Below, piece after piece: positions 50,026 to 61,500 of a stretch of DNA of 64,000 nt. Both the position numbers and the translations under genes were made by a program. Position 1 is the stretch's first letter. Each line of letters starts with the position of its first letter. The notes beneath the pieces are model-generated. The model worked only from the letters and a program-made list of their open reading frames with translations. It made no database searches and was not told the origin of the DNA. This DNA is from Nematopogon swammerdamellus. Taxonomy: Eukaryota > Arthropoda > Insecta > Lepidoptera > Adelidae. The DNA lies in assembly GCA_946902875.1 (NCBI GenBank), contig OX336348.1, forward strand, positions 12,487,741-12,551,740, written 5' to 3'.

Positions 50026-50449
50026 GCGCAAGCAGCAAGCAGCCGGTGTTTGTTCGGTATGCATACAGCAGGTGGCAGCGGGTAGGTATCCACAATATTA
50101 GTCTATGTAGGTATCGGCGATCATATTTTATTAAAGTAGGAACACAGAGTAGGAATTGCATAGGAAGATGTCATCGCAAAAATGTTAAAAATAAATAAAT
50201 TAAAAATATTCCCAGACAAAAGTATCTTTCTAGCGACCACGATGCAGCGACCAGTCTCTAGTAACTCGCAATGAAAATAATTATGTATGAAAACATTTCA
50301 CAAATACACCAACCTAAGAAGTGTGTCTGTATGTGTGTGTAGATAGATAGTTGTGTGACGTTGGTAGGTAGAAGGTGCGGTTATATCCTCTTTGGTTGTT
50401 TGATACTAATTGATACGCTTGTCGTAAAAGAAAATAAATGGGGAACAGC

Positions 50450-51058
50450 TGTACAGATCTCAAAATAACTTTGGACTGAACATTAAGAAACCGTCGATAT
50501 TTTATCAAAAGGCGAGAATAGCCAAACGATGTATACTCAAAGACTCCAATGATAGCGCTATTCAAGCCTTACCCAACACACCGCTATCAGATGAACTGGA
50601 ATTGAGGCTTGACTTCTACAAATCATTCCAAGTTGGTACACGCAACAATAGATCTGGACTGGGCATAGAAACAGCAAAGTCTGATAATGAAATACTGAAA
50701 GGTTTTGCTCAGGAGGACATGGAGCAAGGTTTCAAACTTCACGCCTTAAATCTAGAAATGCAGAATGATTGGCTAACAGTGGGCGACTTCTGCATCCCTC
50801 CTGCATTGAAGTGGAAATCCATAATATACAACTGGCCCCTGAGCTGCTTAAGTTCTACCTAAATGCATTCCAGCTTACTCTCCCCGACCTGAGTAACCTA
50901 GTTAGATGGGGGAAATCTACAAATAGATTATGCCCGTCTCATGTAAGGAGTCCGTAGGCACGGCCAAACATTTGTTATGCGGATGCAAAATACTACTTGA
51001 GCGAGGCCAGTATTTCTACCGTCATGATAAAGTCCTAGATGTACTAGGCTAATAAACT
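50450..51058 (+). pseudogene. LINE C-terminal region with zinc-finger-like end
   Basis: Plus-strand pieces read KKPSIFYQKARIAKRC-like, LDFYKSFQVGTRNNRSGLGI, then after frameshifts LVRWGKSTNRLCPS, and AKHLLCGCKILLERGQYFYR plus HDKVLDVL. The C...H...C with RHDKVL ending is typical of the C-terminal domain of R2/R4/CR1-related LINEs. Ends AATAAACTTG. No RT core. Confidence 0.5.
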
Positions 51059-51059
51059 T

Positions 51060-52190
51060 GAAAATAAAATTGTTTCACATGCAGGGTTTCGTTGTTTTAT
51101 TGTTTATACCTTCTGGTTATGAGAAATAATAAATAATGGAATCACAATTATAATCGATTCGATCACGATCACAATCGATTATATACATTTGAACATCACT
51201 AATCGATATGATTAAAATTATAGTGCACATCTCTATCAACGTCAAGGCGCATGGTTATATTCTCTTTGGGCGCATCAGTGTGTGCGTGTGGTTTCTGTAT
51301 GTTGGCATTAATTAGAAATGATTTCGTTCTTTTTCTTAAATGGGAGTTCCGCCTCTTAAAACGCAGTGGTTATATCCTCTTTGGCAGCGACAAACTTCAT
51401 TGATGTGACTTTGACATGTTTGACATTATGAAAATATGTAGTGCCAAAATTATGAAATATCTTTAAACGAATTTCCTATTCGTTTGGTTGCCACTATTTA
51501 AAAGAAGAAGAAGAAGATATATCTTCAAACACTAACACAACACGTCTCTATATAATATTTTAGAAAAAATAAAATTAGCCTGTGACTAATCCTATATTTT
51601 ACATTCAATTTATAAAATTTCCGGCTTCTGAAATATCCCAGATATGTATATATGTTTTGACGTGAATTCTCAACAAGCGGTGGATTCCAGAAAGTTGGCG
51701 ATATGAAGTATGTAAGTACTATCGGCGGCTTCGTGCTGCCAAACTATACCACCTACAAACGTGAACTGAGCTAACACTACCACGCCTTAAATACCCATCC
51801 GGCGACTACACAGAACCGTGCACTCGACCTCCCTCCACCACCGATGACGTCACCACCATCTCCCCAAGTGTGCTCTCGTATTCAACTTGCGATAGCGTCA
51901 TAAGTACTCGTCCGATTTTCACCAAATAAACGCTCACGGACAAATTCAGGCTTAATTTACATTTTGAATACATCACTAACTTGACACTGGCCAAGACAAT
52001 CGCCGATAGAAAATGTGGCAGCAGGACCTGGAATCCAAGCCAAAACAAACGGCTAGCCATCATCGCAGTCAATGTTTCTCTAAAGTGGCAAGATGACCAA
52101 CGCAGCAAGTAAGTTAGTAGACCTTCATACTATACTAGGCGCCCGGCATTCACCATCAGCTATGCATCCATGCTCTACACAGATAATACA
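51060..52190. other. No recognised gene
   Basis: Mostly AT-rich. A 100-codon minus-strand frame at 52108-51806 (containing VYLVKIGRVLMTLSQVEYES) lacks known motifs. The motif GGTTATATCCTCTTTGG occurs at 51366 and, with one change, at 51252; a third copy is at 50380. Confidence 0.3.
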
Positions 52191-52194
52191 ATAC

Positions 52195-52495
52195 GGCCAG
52201 TCAATCAGTCAGCGTGTATGCGTCTACCGCTGGACATACACAACTCAAATTTTCCTCCATTCCTCCCGGCCTTCAGAGGTACTGGTACCACTTATTTTCG
52301 CCGACGTACTTTGCGTCGTCTCCCCACACTCCGTTTTCCTGCCCACGGCCGCCGGTGTAGTACGCGATTACTTCAACGGTCGTCGTCTCTTCGGCTGACG
52401 TGCCCAGCCCGCTGCCACTTGAGCTTAGCCGTCAGTTGTCCAATATCGACTACTTTGATGCGTCGGCGGATTGTCTCGTTATGCACATTCACATA
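52195..52495 (-). pseudogene. RTE-type LINE tail, copy 3
   Basis: Plus strand CCAGTCAATCAGTCAGCGTGT then complement of the RTE C-terminal domain (KLKWQRAGHVSRR, VGRQENGVW-type frames). Several frameshifts; ends around 52495. Confidence 0.6.
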
Positions 52496-53059
52496 GTATT
52501 TCGATCGAATCATTCTAAATACCGTTAGACTAGAAGCCAGTTTACCATCCTGCCAGAAATGATGTACAGTGCGACAAGGCTTGAAATGAACGTGGCTGAC
52601 AGCTGAACTAACGCCGCCAGTGTTGCCAGATTGATGAACGTCTCGCGTTTCATCCGTTCACGCGTACGTTGTATCTCTTCTTAGTCAGTGGTTTTGTTAG
52701 CAGAAATCGAAGTCTATCTGTTATTTTATTAGTGGTCAAGTCTTCCTAAAATTCAATAGGTACATAAAATAAAATAAAAGTCGGCAAGTACGAGTTGGAC
52801 TCGCGCACCGAGGGTTCCGTATCATCAGCATCACTCAATATATTTGTAGGTATTATGTATGTACAAAAACAATTGTTTTGGAAAATCACGAACCGCCTAA
52901 ATAAACACTACAGCAATGGTTTTTAACTGTGCGGCATTCGTGAAGTTGAAATATACAAAAATATATTTCTTATATGACATAACGACATATCCTTTTCGGA
53001 TTTTATCTTTACTTGTGAGACCTTGCTTCTTGCCAGATTTCATTACTCTAGCTAGGTCA

Positions 53060-54270
53060 ACGCTAAGTACCCTATAGGTTTAGATTTCATTTGAGTGAGT
53101 TTGCAATTATTAAAATTTCACATAAATATCCGTATCTTTTGATTATATTGATTTAGAAGCTTTTATTTTCTATAGCTCGAAGGGATCACAGACGTTAGTA
53201 TTTCATATTAATTTCAATTTGATATTTTGACTCGTTACTGAGAAAAATGGTCTTGACACACAAAACAAGCATTTTTTTTTAATATCATATAACTACAAGT
53301 TTAAAATTTTAGGATTTTTTCCTTTACGTGTGCTATGAGTCCTTGCTTCTTACCAAATTTTATGATTCTAGGTTGACGGGAAATACCCTATAGGTTTTGA
53401 TTTGATTGGAGTGAGTTTGCGAGTATGAAATCTGACATAGATGGCCGTATCTTTTGATTGCGTTGATTTAGAAGCGTGCATTTTTCACACCTTAAAGAGA
53501 TCGTAGATCTTAGTATTTCATATTAATTTCAATTTTTTTTCTCGATCCGTGCCTGAGAAAAAGGGTCCTTGACATACAAAACAAAAATTTTTTTTATGTC
53601 AATAACTACAATTTTATAATTTTCGGATTTTTTCCTTTACTTGTGCTGTAAGACCTTCCTTCTTACAAAATTTTATGATTCTATGTTAACAGGAAATACT
53701 CTATAGGTTTTGATTTGTTTTGAGTGAGTTTGCGAGTATGAAATGACATAGATGGCCGTATCTTTTGATTGCGTTGATTTAGAAGCTTTAATATTCTACA
53801 CCTTAAAGAGATCGTAGATCTTAGTATTTCGTATTAATTTCTATTTGTTATCTTGATCCGTTCCTGAGAAAAAGGGACCTTGACAAACAAAACAAACAAA
53901 AAAATTTTTTAATGTCACATAACTATAAATTTTCAATTTTCGATTTTTTTTTTCAATTTCATTATTCTGGGTTAACGGGAAGTACTCTATAGGTTTTGAT
54001 TTGGTTTGCCGGTAGCAAAATATGTGACTTAAATGGGCGTATCTAGTAATTGCGTGGACCTATAAGCTACATTTTTTTACACCTCCGAGGAAACGTAGAC
54101 CTTAGTATTTGATATTAATTTCAACTTTATACCTCTACCCGTTCCTGAGAAAAAAGGTCTTGACAGACAGACAGACACCCAGCCAGCCAGCCAGACAGAC
54201 AGACAGACAGACAGACGGACAACAAAGTGATCCTATAAGGGTTCCGTTTTTTCCTCTTTTGAGGTACGGA
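53060..54270 (-). repeat. Tandem array of ~300-bp units, four copies
   Basis: CCTATAGGTTT/CTCTATAGGTTTTGATTT recurs at about 53070, 53390, 53696 and 53987. Each unit also has TGAGTTTGCGAGTATGAAAT, ATCTTTTGATTGCGTTGATT, CGTAGATCTTAGTATTTCAT, TGAGAAAAAGGG.CCTTGACA. The last copy runs into (CAGA)n (54159-54213) and GTTCCG...GGTACGGAACCC, a common insect repeat end. Confidence 0.75.
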
Positions 54271-54699
54271 ACCCTAAAAATAAGTAAGTACCTACCTACC
54301 TTATAGGTACTATATATACATTTTCTTTTGCAGCGTTATTTTCCCCTAGTGTAAGGAAAATTTAAAAATTTACAACCCTAATACTGCAGCAGCGCCCTCG
54401 CACAAACGTAGAGTTGTAAAGATGCCGTTTTTTGCACTTTGATACGGATTTATTTGACTTAGGTACCGTAAAACACGGAAAGAATCGAAAAGTATTTTCA
54501 TATGAGATACCTATTTGCTCTTTTCGCGTTTTATTCCTGTTCTTTGCTCGAAGACAAAAAGTGAGTGACCAAAGTTCGTATTGAACAGGAACACCGTAAA
54601 AAACACGGAAAGATTCAACAGGAAAAGAAATAAGAGTCGCAAATAGCTCTATCGCAGAGAAGCTTATCATTTCCAAATTATGTAGGTACTCATAATAAC

Positions 54700-54945
54700 T
54701 CTTTTTTATGTAATCCGGTTTGGCTGGCTGAGTCAGAGGGGTCAGAGCGCATAATCCAACCAGCTAATATCACCTCCTAGAAGGTAGGTGCCATATCGGA
54801 GACCTCCCTGGATTGCTGGCTATACTGAACTAGAGGAGAACACAACCGAGGCTACTATGCGGCCATCTTACATCCAGTACAGTGGTACCAACCCAGTCGG
54901 CTACAATTTGAGCCTACCACCTAGTAAGGGGCAAGGGAATCTTTG
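54700..54945 (-). mobile_element. SINE family B, copy 2
   Basis: Same body as 2485-2735 (TTTATGTAATCCGGTTTGGC ... CTACCACCTAGTAAGGGGCA). Minus orientation. Confidence 0.6.
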
Positions 54946-54959
54946 TTTTAATTTGTGTT

Positions 54960-55100
54960 TTATAGGGTTCCGTATCCGTCGTACGGTACCCTATTACTAA
55001 GCCTACGCCGTCTGTCTGTCTGTCTGTCTGTCCGCCTGTCCGAGGGCTGTATCTCTTGAACCGTAATAGGTAGGTACCCCGTGAAAATTTTCACATAATA
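54960..55100 (-). repeat. Dispersed TCCG-rich repeat, copy 3
   Basis: GTTCCGTATCCGTCGTACGG, CCCTATTACTAAGCC, (GTCT)n at 55009-55032, GGCTGTATCTCTTGAACCGT. Inverted relative lies at 58195-58340. Confidence 0.55.
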
Positions 55101-55514
55101 GGTATGGGTTATTATCAGGGATCGGAATTAGGTAGAGTGATTTGGTACCAAAGTAGGTAAAGTTCGCGAGAGGATGTAATATGGAGTTGTTAAACCACCA
55201 CTTTGTATGGGAATTCTGAAAATTTCCTGGGAAATTTCCGGGACTGGATTTTTCTTCGGGATCGTATTTATTGACTAAATACAAGCTTCTTTTGTTCTTA
55301 GATGATTTTCTCTAGAGTGGCCGCTTATGGAGATATAATTTTTTTCATAAATTTTTTATTTCTACTCAATTTACAGGAAAACCGGGGAAGATGTTATAAA
55401 ATAATCTAAGAGTGTACCGAACTGCTTACAAAACAAGATCTAATTTGTGGTCGTACCATCATTGGTTCTCGACTTATTGCTCGCCGCGATTCTGAATTAT
55501 CCAGGACGGCATTT

Positions 55515-56965
55515 GTATGGAAAGCTCCGCCCCCTTTTCTGATTTAATTTCTCGAATGTTGATATTTTTTCGCCTGAATCTTATTTCTAGACGAAATATA
55601 AGACACTTTTATTCTTACACGTTTTTTAAAATAAATTTATATTTCCGGAGAAAAAAAAATCTAAAATATTTTTTTTCCAAAATGTTCTCGATTGCTAATG
55701 TTTTTTTGGCGGATTCTTATTTCTAAATGAAATATAAGACACTTTTATTCTTACACGTTTTTCCCTTAAGTCGATATTTCCGGAGAGAAAAATAAAACAA
55801 CCTATTTTTTCATATTTTCTCGAATGTTGATGTTTTTCGCCTGAATCTTATTTCTAGATGAAATACGAATCTGTAGTTTCAATCATTTAAATTATTTTCA
55901 GAATAATTTAAAACAAGTGGCCGCCATTTTGAACTTTTTAGTTACTGAACCAATTGCTTTCAAAATCGCTATCTGGGTGTCTGTGTGGGCTCTGAATACG
56001 AATCTGTAGTCAAAATTTAAAACAAGTGGCCGCCATTTTAAACTTTTTAGTTACTTGACCGATTGCTTTTAAAATCGATATCTGGGTGTATGTGTGGACC
56101 CTGAATACGAATCTGTTGTCAACATTTATAAAAAGTGGCCGCCATTTTTAACTTTTTAGTTACTGGACCGATTGCTTTCAAAATCTATATTTGGGTGTTT
56201 CTGTGGGCTATGAATACGAATCCGTTGTCAAAATTTAAAAAAAGTGGCCGCCATTTTGAACCTTTTAGTTTTGACTACAAATTAATATTCAGAGCCCACA
56301 CAGACACCCAGATATAGATTTTGAAAGCAATCGGTCCAGTAACTAAAAAGTTCAAAATGGCGGCTTCTTCTTTTAAATTTTGACTACAGATTCGTATTCA
56401 AAACCCACACAGACACCCAGATATCGATTTTGAAAGCAATCAGTCCAGTAACCAAAAAGTTCAAAATGGCGGCCACTTGTTTTAAATTTTGACTACAGAT
56501 TCGTATTCAGAGCCCACACAGACACCCAGATAGCGATTTTGAAAGCAATTGGTTCAGTAACTAAAAAGTTCAAAATGGCGGCCACTTTTTGAAATGTTCA
56601 CTCCAGACTCCAGATTCGTATTTCGTCTAGAAATAAGATTCAGACGACAAAACATCAACATTCGAGAAAATATGAAAAAATAAGTTGTTTTATTTTTCTC
56701 TCCGGAAATATCGAGTTAAGTGAAAAACGTGTAAGAATAAAAATGTCTCATATTTTGTTTAGAAATAAGAATCCGCCAAAAAAACATCAGCAATTGAGAA
56801 CATTTTGGAAAAAATAATTAAATTTTTTTTTTCTCCGGAAATATCGATTTTTTTGAAAAATGTGTAAGAATAAAAGTGTCTTATATTTCGTCTAGTAATA
56901 AGATTCAGGCGAAAAAATATCAACATTCGAGAAATTAAATCAGGAAAGGGGGCGGAGCTTATCGC
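55515..56965. mobile_element. 1.45 kb foldback with tandem core
   Basis: GAAAGCTCCGCCCCCTTTTC...GATTTAATTTCTCGAATG at 55517 is inverted at about 56920-56963. Arms of ~650 bp also match internally (TTTCTAGACGAAATATAAGA, CATTTTGGAAAAAATA...). The centre is built of ~110-bp units (AAGTGGCCGCCATTTT, TTTTTAGTTACTG.ACC, GATATCTGGGTGT) four in one direction and three in the other. No ORF; inferred foldback transposon. Confidence 0.7.
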
Positions 56966-57610
56966 GTCGAAAATTTAATCCAGTATTGGTATCATACATG
57001 AAAAAAACGGAAAAACCCTGTGTTTTTCGTTTTATTCAAAATGTATTTTTCGGTATTTTTCTCCCTTTACTACACTACACAAACGTCATCCACGTTAATT
57101 TCAAGCCTTATCACACTATAGGTTAAATTGACAGCCGTCGAAATATTTTTTTTCTTTTGACCTGGGAATATTTTTAAAGTGTGTTCTATAGGAAGGGAAA
57201 AGATTTTTATTCGTACAACCCGCCATTCTCACTCGTTTGAATAAGAAAACATTCATTGGAATATTACTAGAGGAAAATGTGCGACCATATATTCTGCGAG
57301 CCGCGCGGGTCTTGTGGGACAGAAAGGGTTAATATAAGAATATTGCATATTTATACAATAACTGGGTGCCTATTAAAGTGTGTACGTCTATATAGCATCT
57401 GGTTTTATGTTTAGTCGTTTTCTCTACTTATGGTGCTCAAGACTCAAAAACTATAAATATTATTGGTTCGAACTTTGCCGTGAAATGAAAGAAAAAAATC
57501 TGTCAAGTGCGAGTTTTACTCGCGCGCGGAGGTTTCCGTATCTATCTGCTATCAATAATATCCGCCTATCCTCTCAGGTGGCATGGTCTTCGAATTTGAA
57601 TTATCAGATA

Positions 57611-57890
57611 TTTCAGGCCTCTAATATCAAACATGGCTTTGTCCACTTATTGCAATTTGACAGTAGAGCATAAAAATGTTCTGTGAGCGATATTATAGCG
57701 ATGTATTGGACATTGCTATTTCTGTTGCGCAATGGTATTTTCAGATCAATATTTATACTAGACAAAGCTATTTTTGATGTGGTATCGCCGTTGATTTCTG
57801 TAGGAAAACAGGTACTCTTTCATATTAATAAATAAAACCCATTTTCTTCGTGGGTGGGCAAAGCCACGTTTGATATTAGAGGCCTGATTT
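57611..57890. mobile_element. Small foldback
   Basis: TCAGGCCTCTAATATCAAAC, ATGGCTTTGTCCACTT at 57611-57648 is inverted at 57851-57889. 280 bp, non-coding centre. Confidence 0.6.
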
Positions 57891-58194
57891 GTTATATGTT
57901 ATGATATGACAGGTCTCCATGTTTGCCCACTGACAGCTGTTACCATAGTTATGTCACTTTATTTTTTAAAAGTGATCTGTCAAACATCAAATTTCTGAAA
58001 ATTCTTTTTTTGGAACAACCAAAGATTAAGAAGCGGCTATCTACAATGCAATGGCCTGCAAAAGCCTGTGGCGCCATCTAATATTCAATAGTGTGACTAA
58101 TCGATTTTTCGGTACGTTTCTTGTATGGCAACCCCCCTTAATTTTTAACATTTTCTTATTTTTCTTATTTGTTGTTTCATCCGCCATAGTAACG

Positions 58195-58340
58195 CATATT
58201 CTGTGAAAGTTTCAACGGGCTACCTATTACGGTTCAAGAGATACAGCCCTCGTACAGACGACGGACGGACGGACGGACAGACAGACAGACAGACGGCGTA
58301 GGCTTAGTAATAGGCTTCCGTACGGGATACGGAAACCTAA
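58195..58340 (+). repeat. Dispersed TCCG-rich repeat, copy 4
   Basis: TTCTGTGAAAGTTTCAACGG, CCTATTACGGTTCAAGAGAT, (GACG/GACA)n run 58256-58292, CTTAGTAATAGGCTTCCGTA. Inverted relative to 54960-55100. Confidence 0.6.
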
Positions 58341-58487
58341 AAATCACACAGACTTATGTTTGCCAGTGTCATATGTATGTACGCAGGACGTGACTGCGCG
58401 TCAGGTGAGGGCGGCTCGGAAGCGCACGGCGGGGTACGGCAGCAGGCGGAGGAGGACGAGGGCGGGCGTGGGGCGCGCGGCCCGCTG

Positions 58488-58568
58488 TCAGTCCAGCTCC
58501 AGCTCCATGAGGTCGCCCAGCGAGAGGTTGCCGTCACTTTCGCTCTCCTGCCTCTGCGCCTGAGCCTC
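58488..58568 (-). CDS. Last coding exon of the minus-strand gene
   Basis: Acceptor (minus) GTATGTACACAG before GAGGCTCAGG; 26 codons then TGA at 58490-58488. GC-rich sequence continues about 100 bases into the 3' untranslated region. Confidence 0.6.
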   Translation of the reverse strand, partial: EAQAQRQESESDGNLSLGDLMELELD

Positions 58569-61500
58569 CTGTGTACATACATTTAGTTAACTACACATAT
58601 CTTTTTATATACATTTAACATTTTTTTCTACAAACCTAAAATTGATATAAACACAAACGGAGTTTCCACCACCGGCGGCGGGGCGGACCCAAGCTACCGA
58701 TGGTCGGGTCCCAAAGAGAGGAACCTCCGGACGATGCGTGCAGTGTCGAGCAGGGCTGCCTTCTGGATCCGGCCCTTGACCCAACCACTCAGCGAGAGCC
58801 TCTCAAGGTGGTCGTCGAGGCTCTTCGCTATCAGCCCATGCGCCGAATCGACTATGGGCACAACGATCGTCGAGTCGGCGGGCCACATTTTGGTAACCTG
58901 GTGCTGCAGATCCAGATGTTATTATTATTGTTTAGATTAGGGTTGCCATAAAGGTGCAGGTACTGACCGGGACACTATATCAAAACCTAATAAAAGTTGG
59001 TTGTCTATGAGCGGGGAAATGCATCACCTGTACTACGAATATTAAATTAAATTTTGGATGATAGGTATCCTTTACATTTAAGGATAGATTATGCATAAGT
59101 TCTATTAGATAATTAGGTAGGCAATGGTTTAAAATGTTCATAGCCAATAAATTATAGACCCCAGAAAATTGTCCCGATTCAGAACGATCCACGCAGCTCT
59201 GTAAGCTCACAGATAGTTAGCCAAAAGTCACCACTAAACGTTCGTTGTCTTATGTATAAGCATTATTGACATCTGCGACTGAAATCTATGGACTTATGAT
59301 GCCTGAAACGCTCTGTAAGGAGTGTTAGGAAATAAGAAGAACCACTAAACCCTTTGAAATTTTTTTTCGATAAAACTGGCTTTTGGTTCCCGAATTTCAT
59401 GATCAGGCGGGACGACCGGGACTGTGATTTTAAACCGGTGACAAGTCCCGGTGTACCGGGAGAAATGGCAACGCTAGCAGCTTAAAGCTGATCTAATACA
59501 TCCAAGTTGGTAAGATGGTGGTGAATTTAAATTTTTTAATTTTTTTATTGTTGCACTCGTTTTAATGTTTTTTTTTATTTCCTTCTAATGTTTTTGGTTT
59601 TTATATATAGATATCAAGTCTCTTTTTGAAGCTGTTCACTGAAGTAGCACCACAGAGCACGGAATACCCCGCCCGCGCCCCCTCCTAGAGGCGCCCTGAG
59701 CGCGATTTCCCTACAACGGCGTTGAAGCCTGTAGGCGTGGCCTATGACTTACATATGTGTGTTGTGCGTGTGCATTTGTTTTGTGCGTGTGCCTAACTTG
59801 CTCCTCTTTGTGTGTAGTGTCGATACTAACACACACACACACACATACGAAGCGCTAGTAGCACTGCGTCCAGTTATTGGGTTTCAAATATTATCGCTTA
59901 GGGCGCCTCAAGGAGGGGGCGCGGGCGGGGGTATTCCGTGCTCTGTGAGTAGCACTAATCACATCCTCTAGGAGTCTGTTCCATGAATCAACTACCCGGT
60001 TGGCAATAAAGTGTTACCTTGGGTTTGATTTGCTTGAGGTTCGGTTTAGTTTTAATATAATGAGTGTCCACGTAAGTAAGCATTAATATTAATTGTGTAC
60101 ATCATTGTTTTCTTTTATAGACTGTCTGTGCCCAATAATTCAATGGAAATTCAGACACAGCCAATAACACCATTCCTCGCGAAACCACTCTCAGAGAGGC
60201 GCCATGCCGGCTATGAGGCGGACACAAAGGTTGTCGTCTATTTTATTGACACGCCTTTTGAAGGTCCCCAGGATATAGGTGGAGCATAATGTGACGCCGA
60301 ACGGTGACGGGGTGGGCAGAGACAACGGAACTCCGCGTGCCACGCACGCGGCACACCTCCGCCACATGAAATGCTGCAAACTCGAATATTTAACAAATTT
60401 TGGATGTAAGAAATCAGTTTTCAATTGGAAATAATAAAATTTTCTCAGGCTGTGTTCGCTTTCGACCCCGCTGCTAAGCTCATATGGACAATGGTGTGAT
60501 GATAAATCTATAACCATGTGGAGATATGTTGCGTTACATAGGTAAAAAAACTGCAAGTTAATAGGTTGAGGAGGTTCTTGACTTATAAGCGCATACATAC
60601 AAACGCATTGGATTTTATATATTATGTAGAAAAGATTATAATATAGGCGAATGAAAGGTCGGTCGAAACGGCTATGTAAATAGTTCGTATTTTCCGTCCA
60701 GTTCAGCGTAGCCAGCGCGACCGAACGGAAGCACTGACACGGCGACTAGTTCACCAAGGTGTTATTATGGGCTGACATCACGGATGTAGAGAGTATTTCA
60801 ACTAAAAGTTCCCTCCGCCGTTATGTTGGCTCCACTGTCTATCTGTCAAAACAGCGTTGAGGGTTGCTATGTGTACAGATTTACCCGTAATTATCAGTAT
60901 TTACCGTATTTATTATACGGTATATACCGATTACATTATTAGGCAATATAATCTTCACAATCTGGCAACACGAATTTAAGCACTGACAGTGGAGCCAACA
61001 TAACGGCGAAGGGAACTTTTAGTTGAAACGCTCTCTAGTTGGTGACATGCGTGATGTAGCCAAGCGTGTAGCGTAGTGCAGTGCAGTGTGTAGGTGTGGT
61101 GTAGGTACGCACTCGTCTCTGTCGGCGCGTGCGCGGGCCGGCGGCGCGGCGCCGCGGCGGCGGCGCGTCGCCCCCGCCACCGCCGCCGCCGGGCTCGTCC
61201 TCCTGCGAGGAGCCCGACGAGCCGCTGTTGGGCAGGCCGAGCATCGCGTTGCGCAGCAGGTTGGTCGCCACTGCACATGCGCGCGCGCAAACACGTTAGA
61301 ACGCACCCAACTCTGTCGACGTCATGTCATATTTTCAAATACTCGAATTTTTATTTTTATTTTTCAACAACGCGGCAATCGGGGTAAGCCTAGTAATAAA
61401 AATAGGCTTAAATTGTAGCCGACTGGGTTGATACCACCGTACTATGTAATACGGATGTAAGATGGCCACATAGCAGCCTCGGTTGTGTTCTCCTCTAGTC

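Larger units (their letters stand above)
48950..50440. other. No gene; small tandem repeats
   Basis: Unassigned AT-rich DNA with a (GACA)n run at 49108-49127, the 49314-49430 tandem repeat and a ~63-bp duplication at 49905-50025. Confidence 0.4.

Noticed and set aside
51806..52108. 100-codon minus-strand frame with hydrophobic stretches
   Set aside because: No motif, splice signals or compositional shift; listed only as unassigned sequence.
61086..61418. Arg/Ala-rich plus-strand frames
   Set aside because: Antisense of the GC-rich minus-strand exon at 61113-61270, whose splice sites and phase fit a gene.
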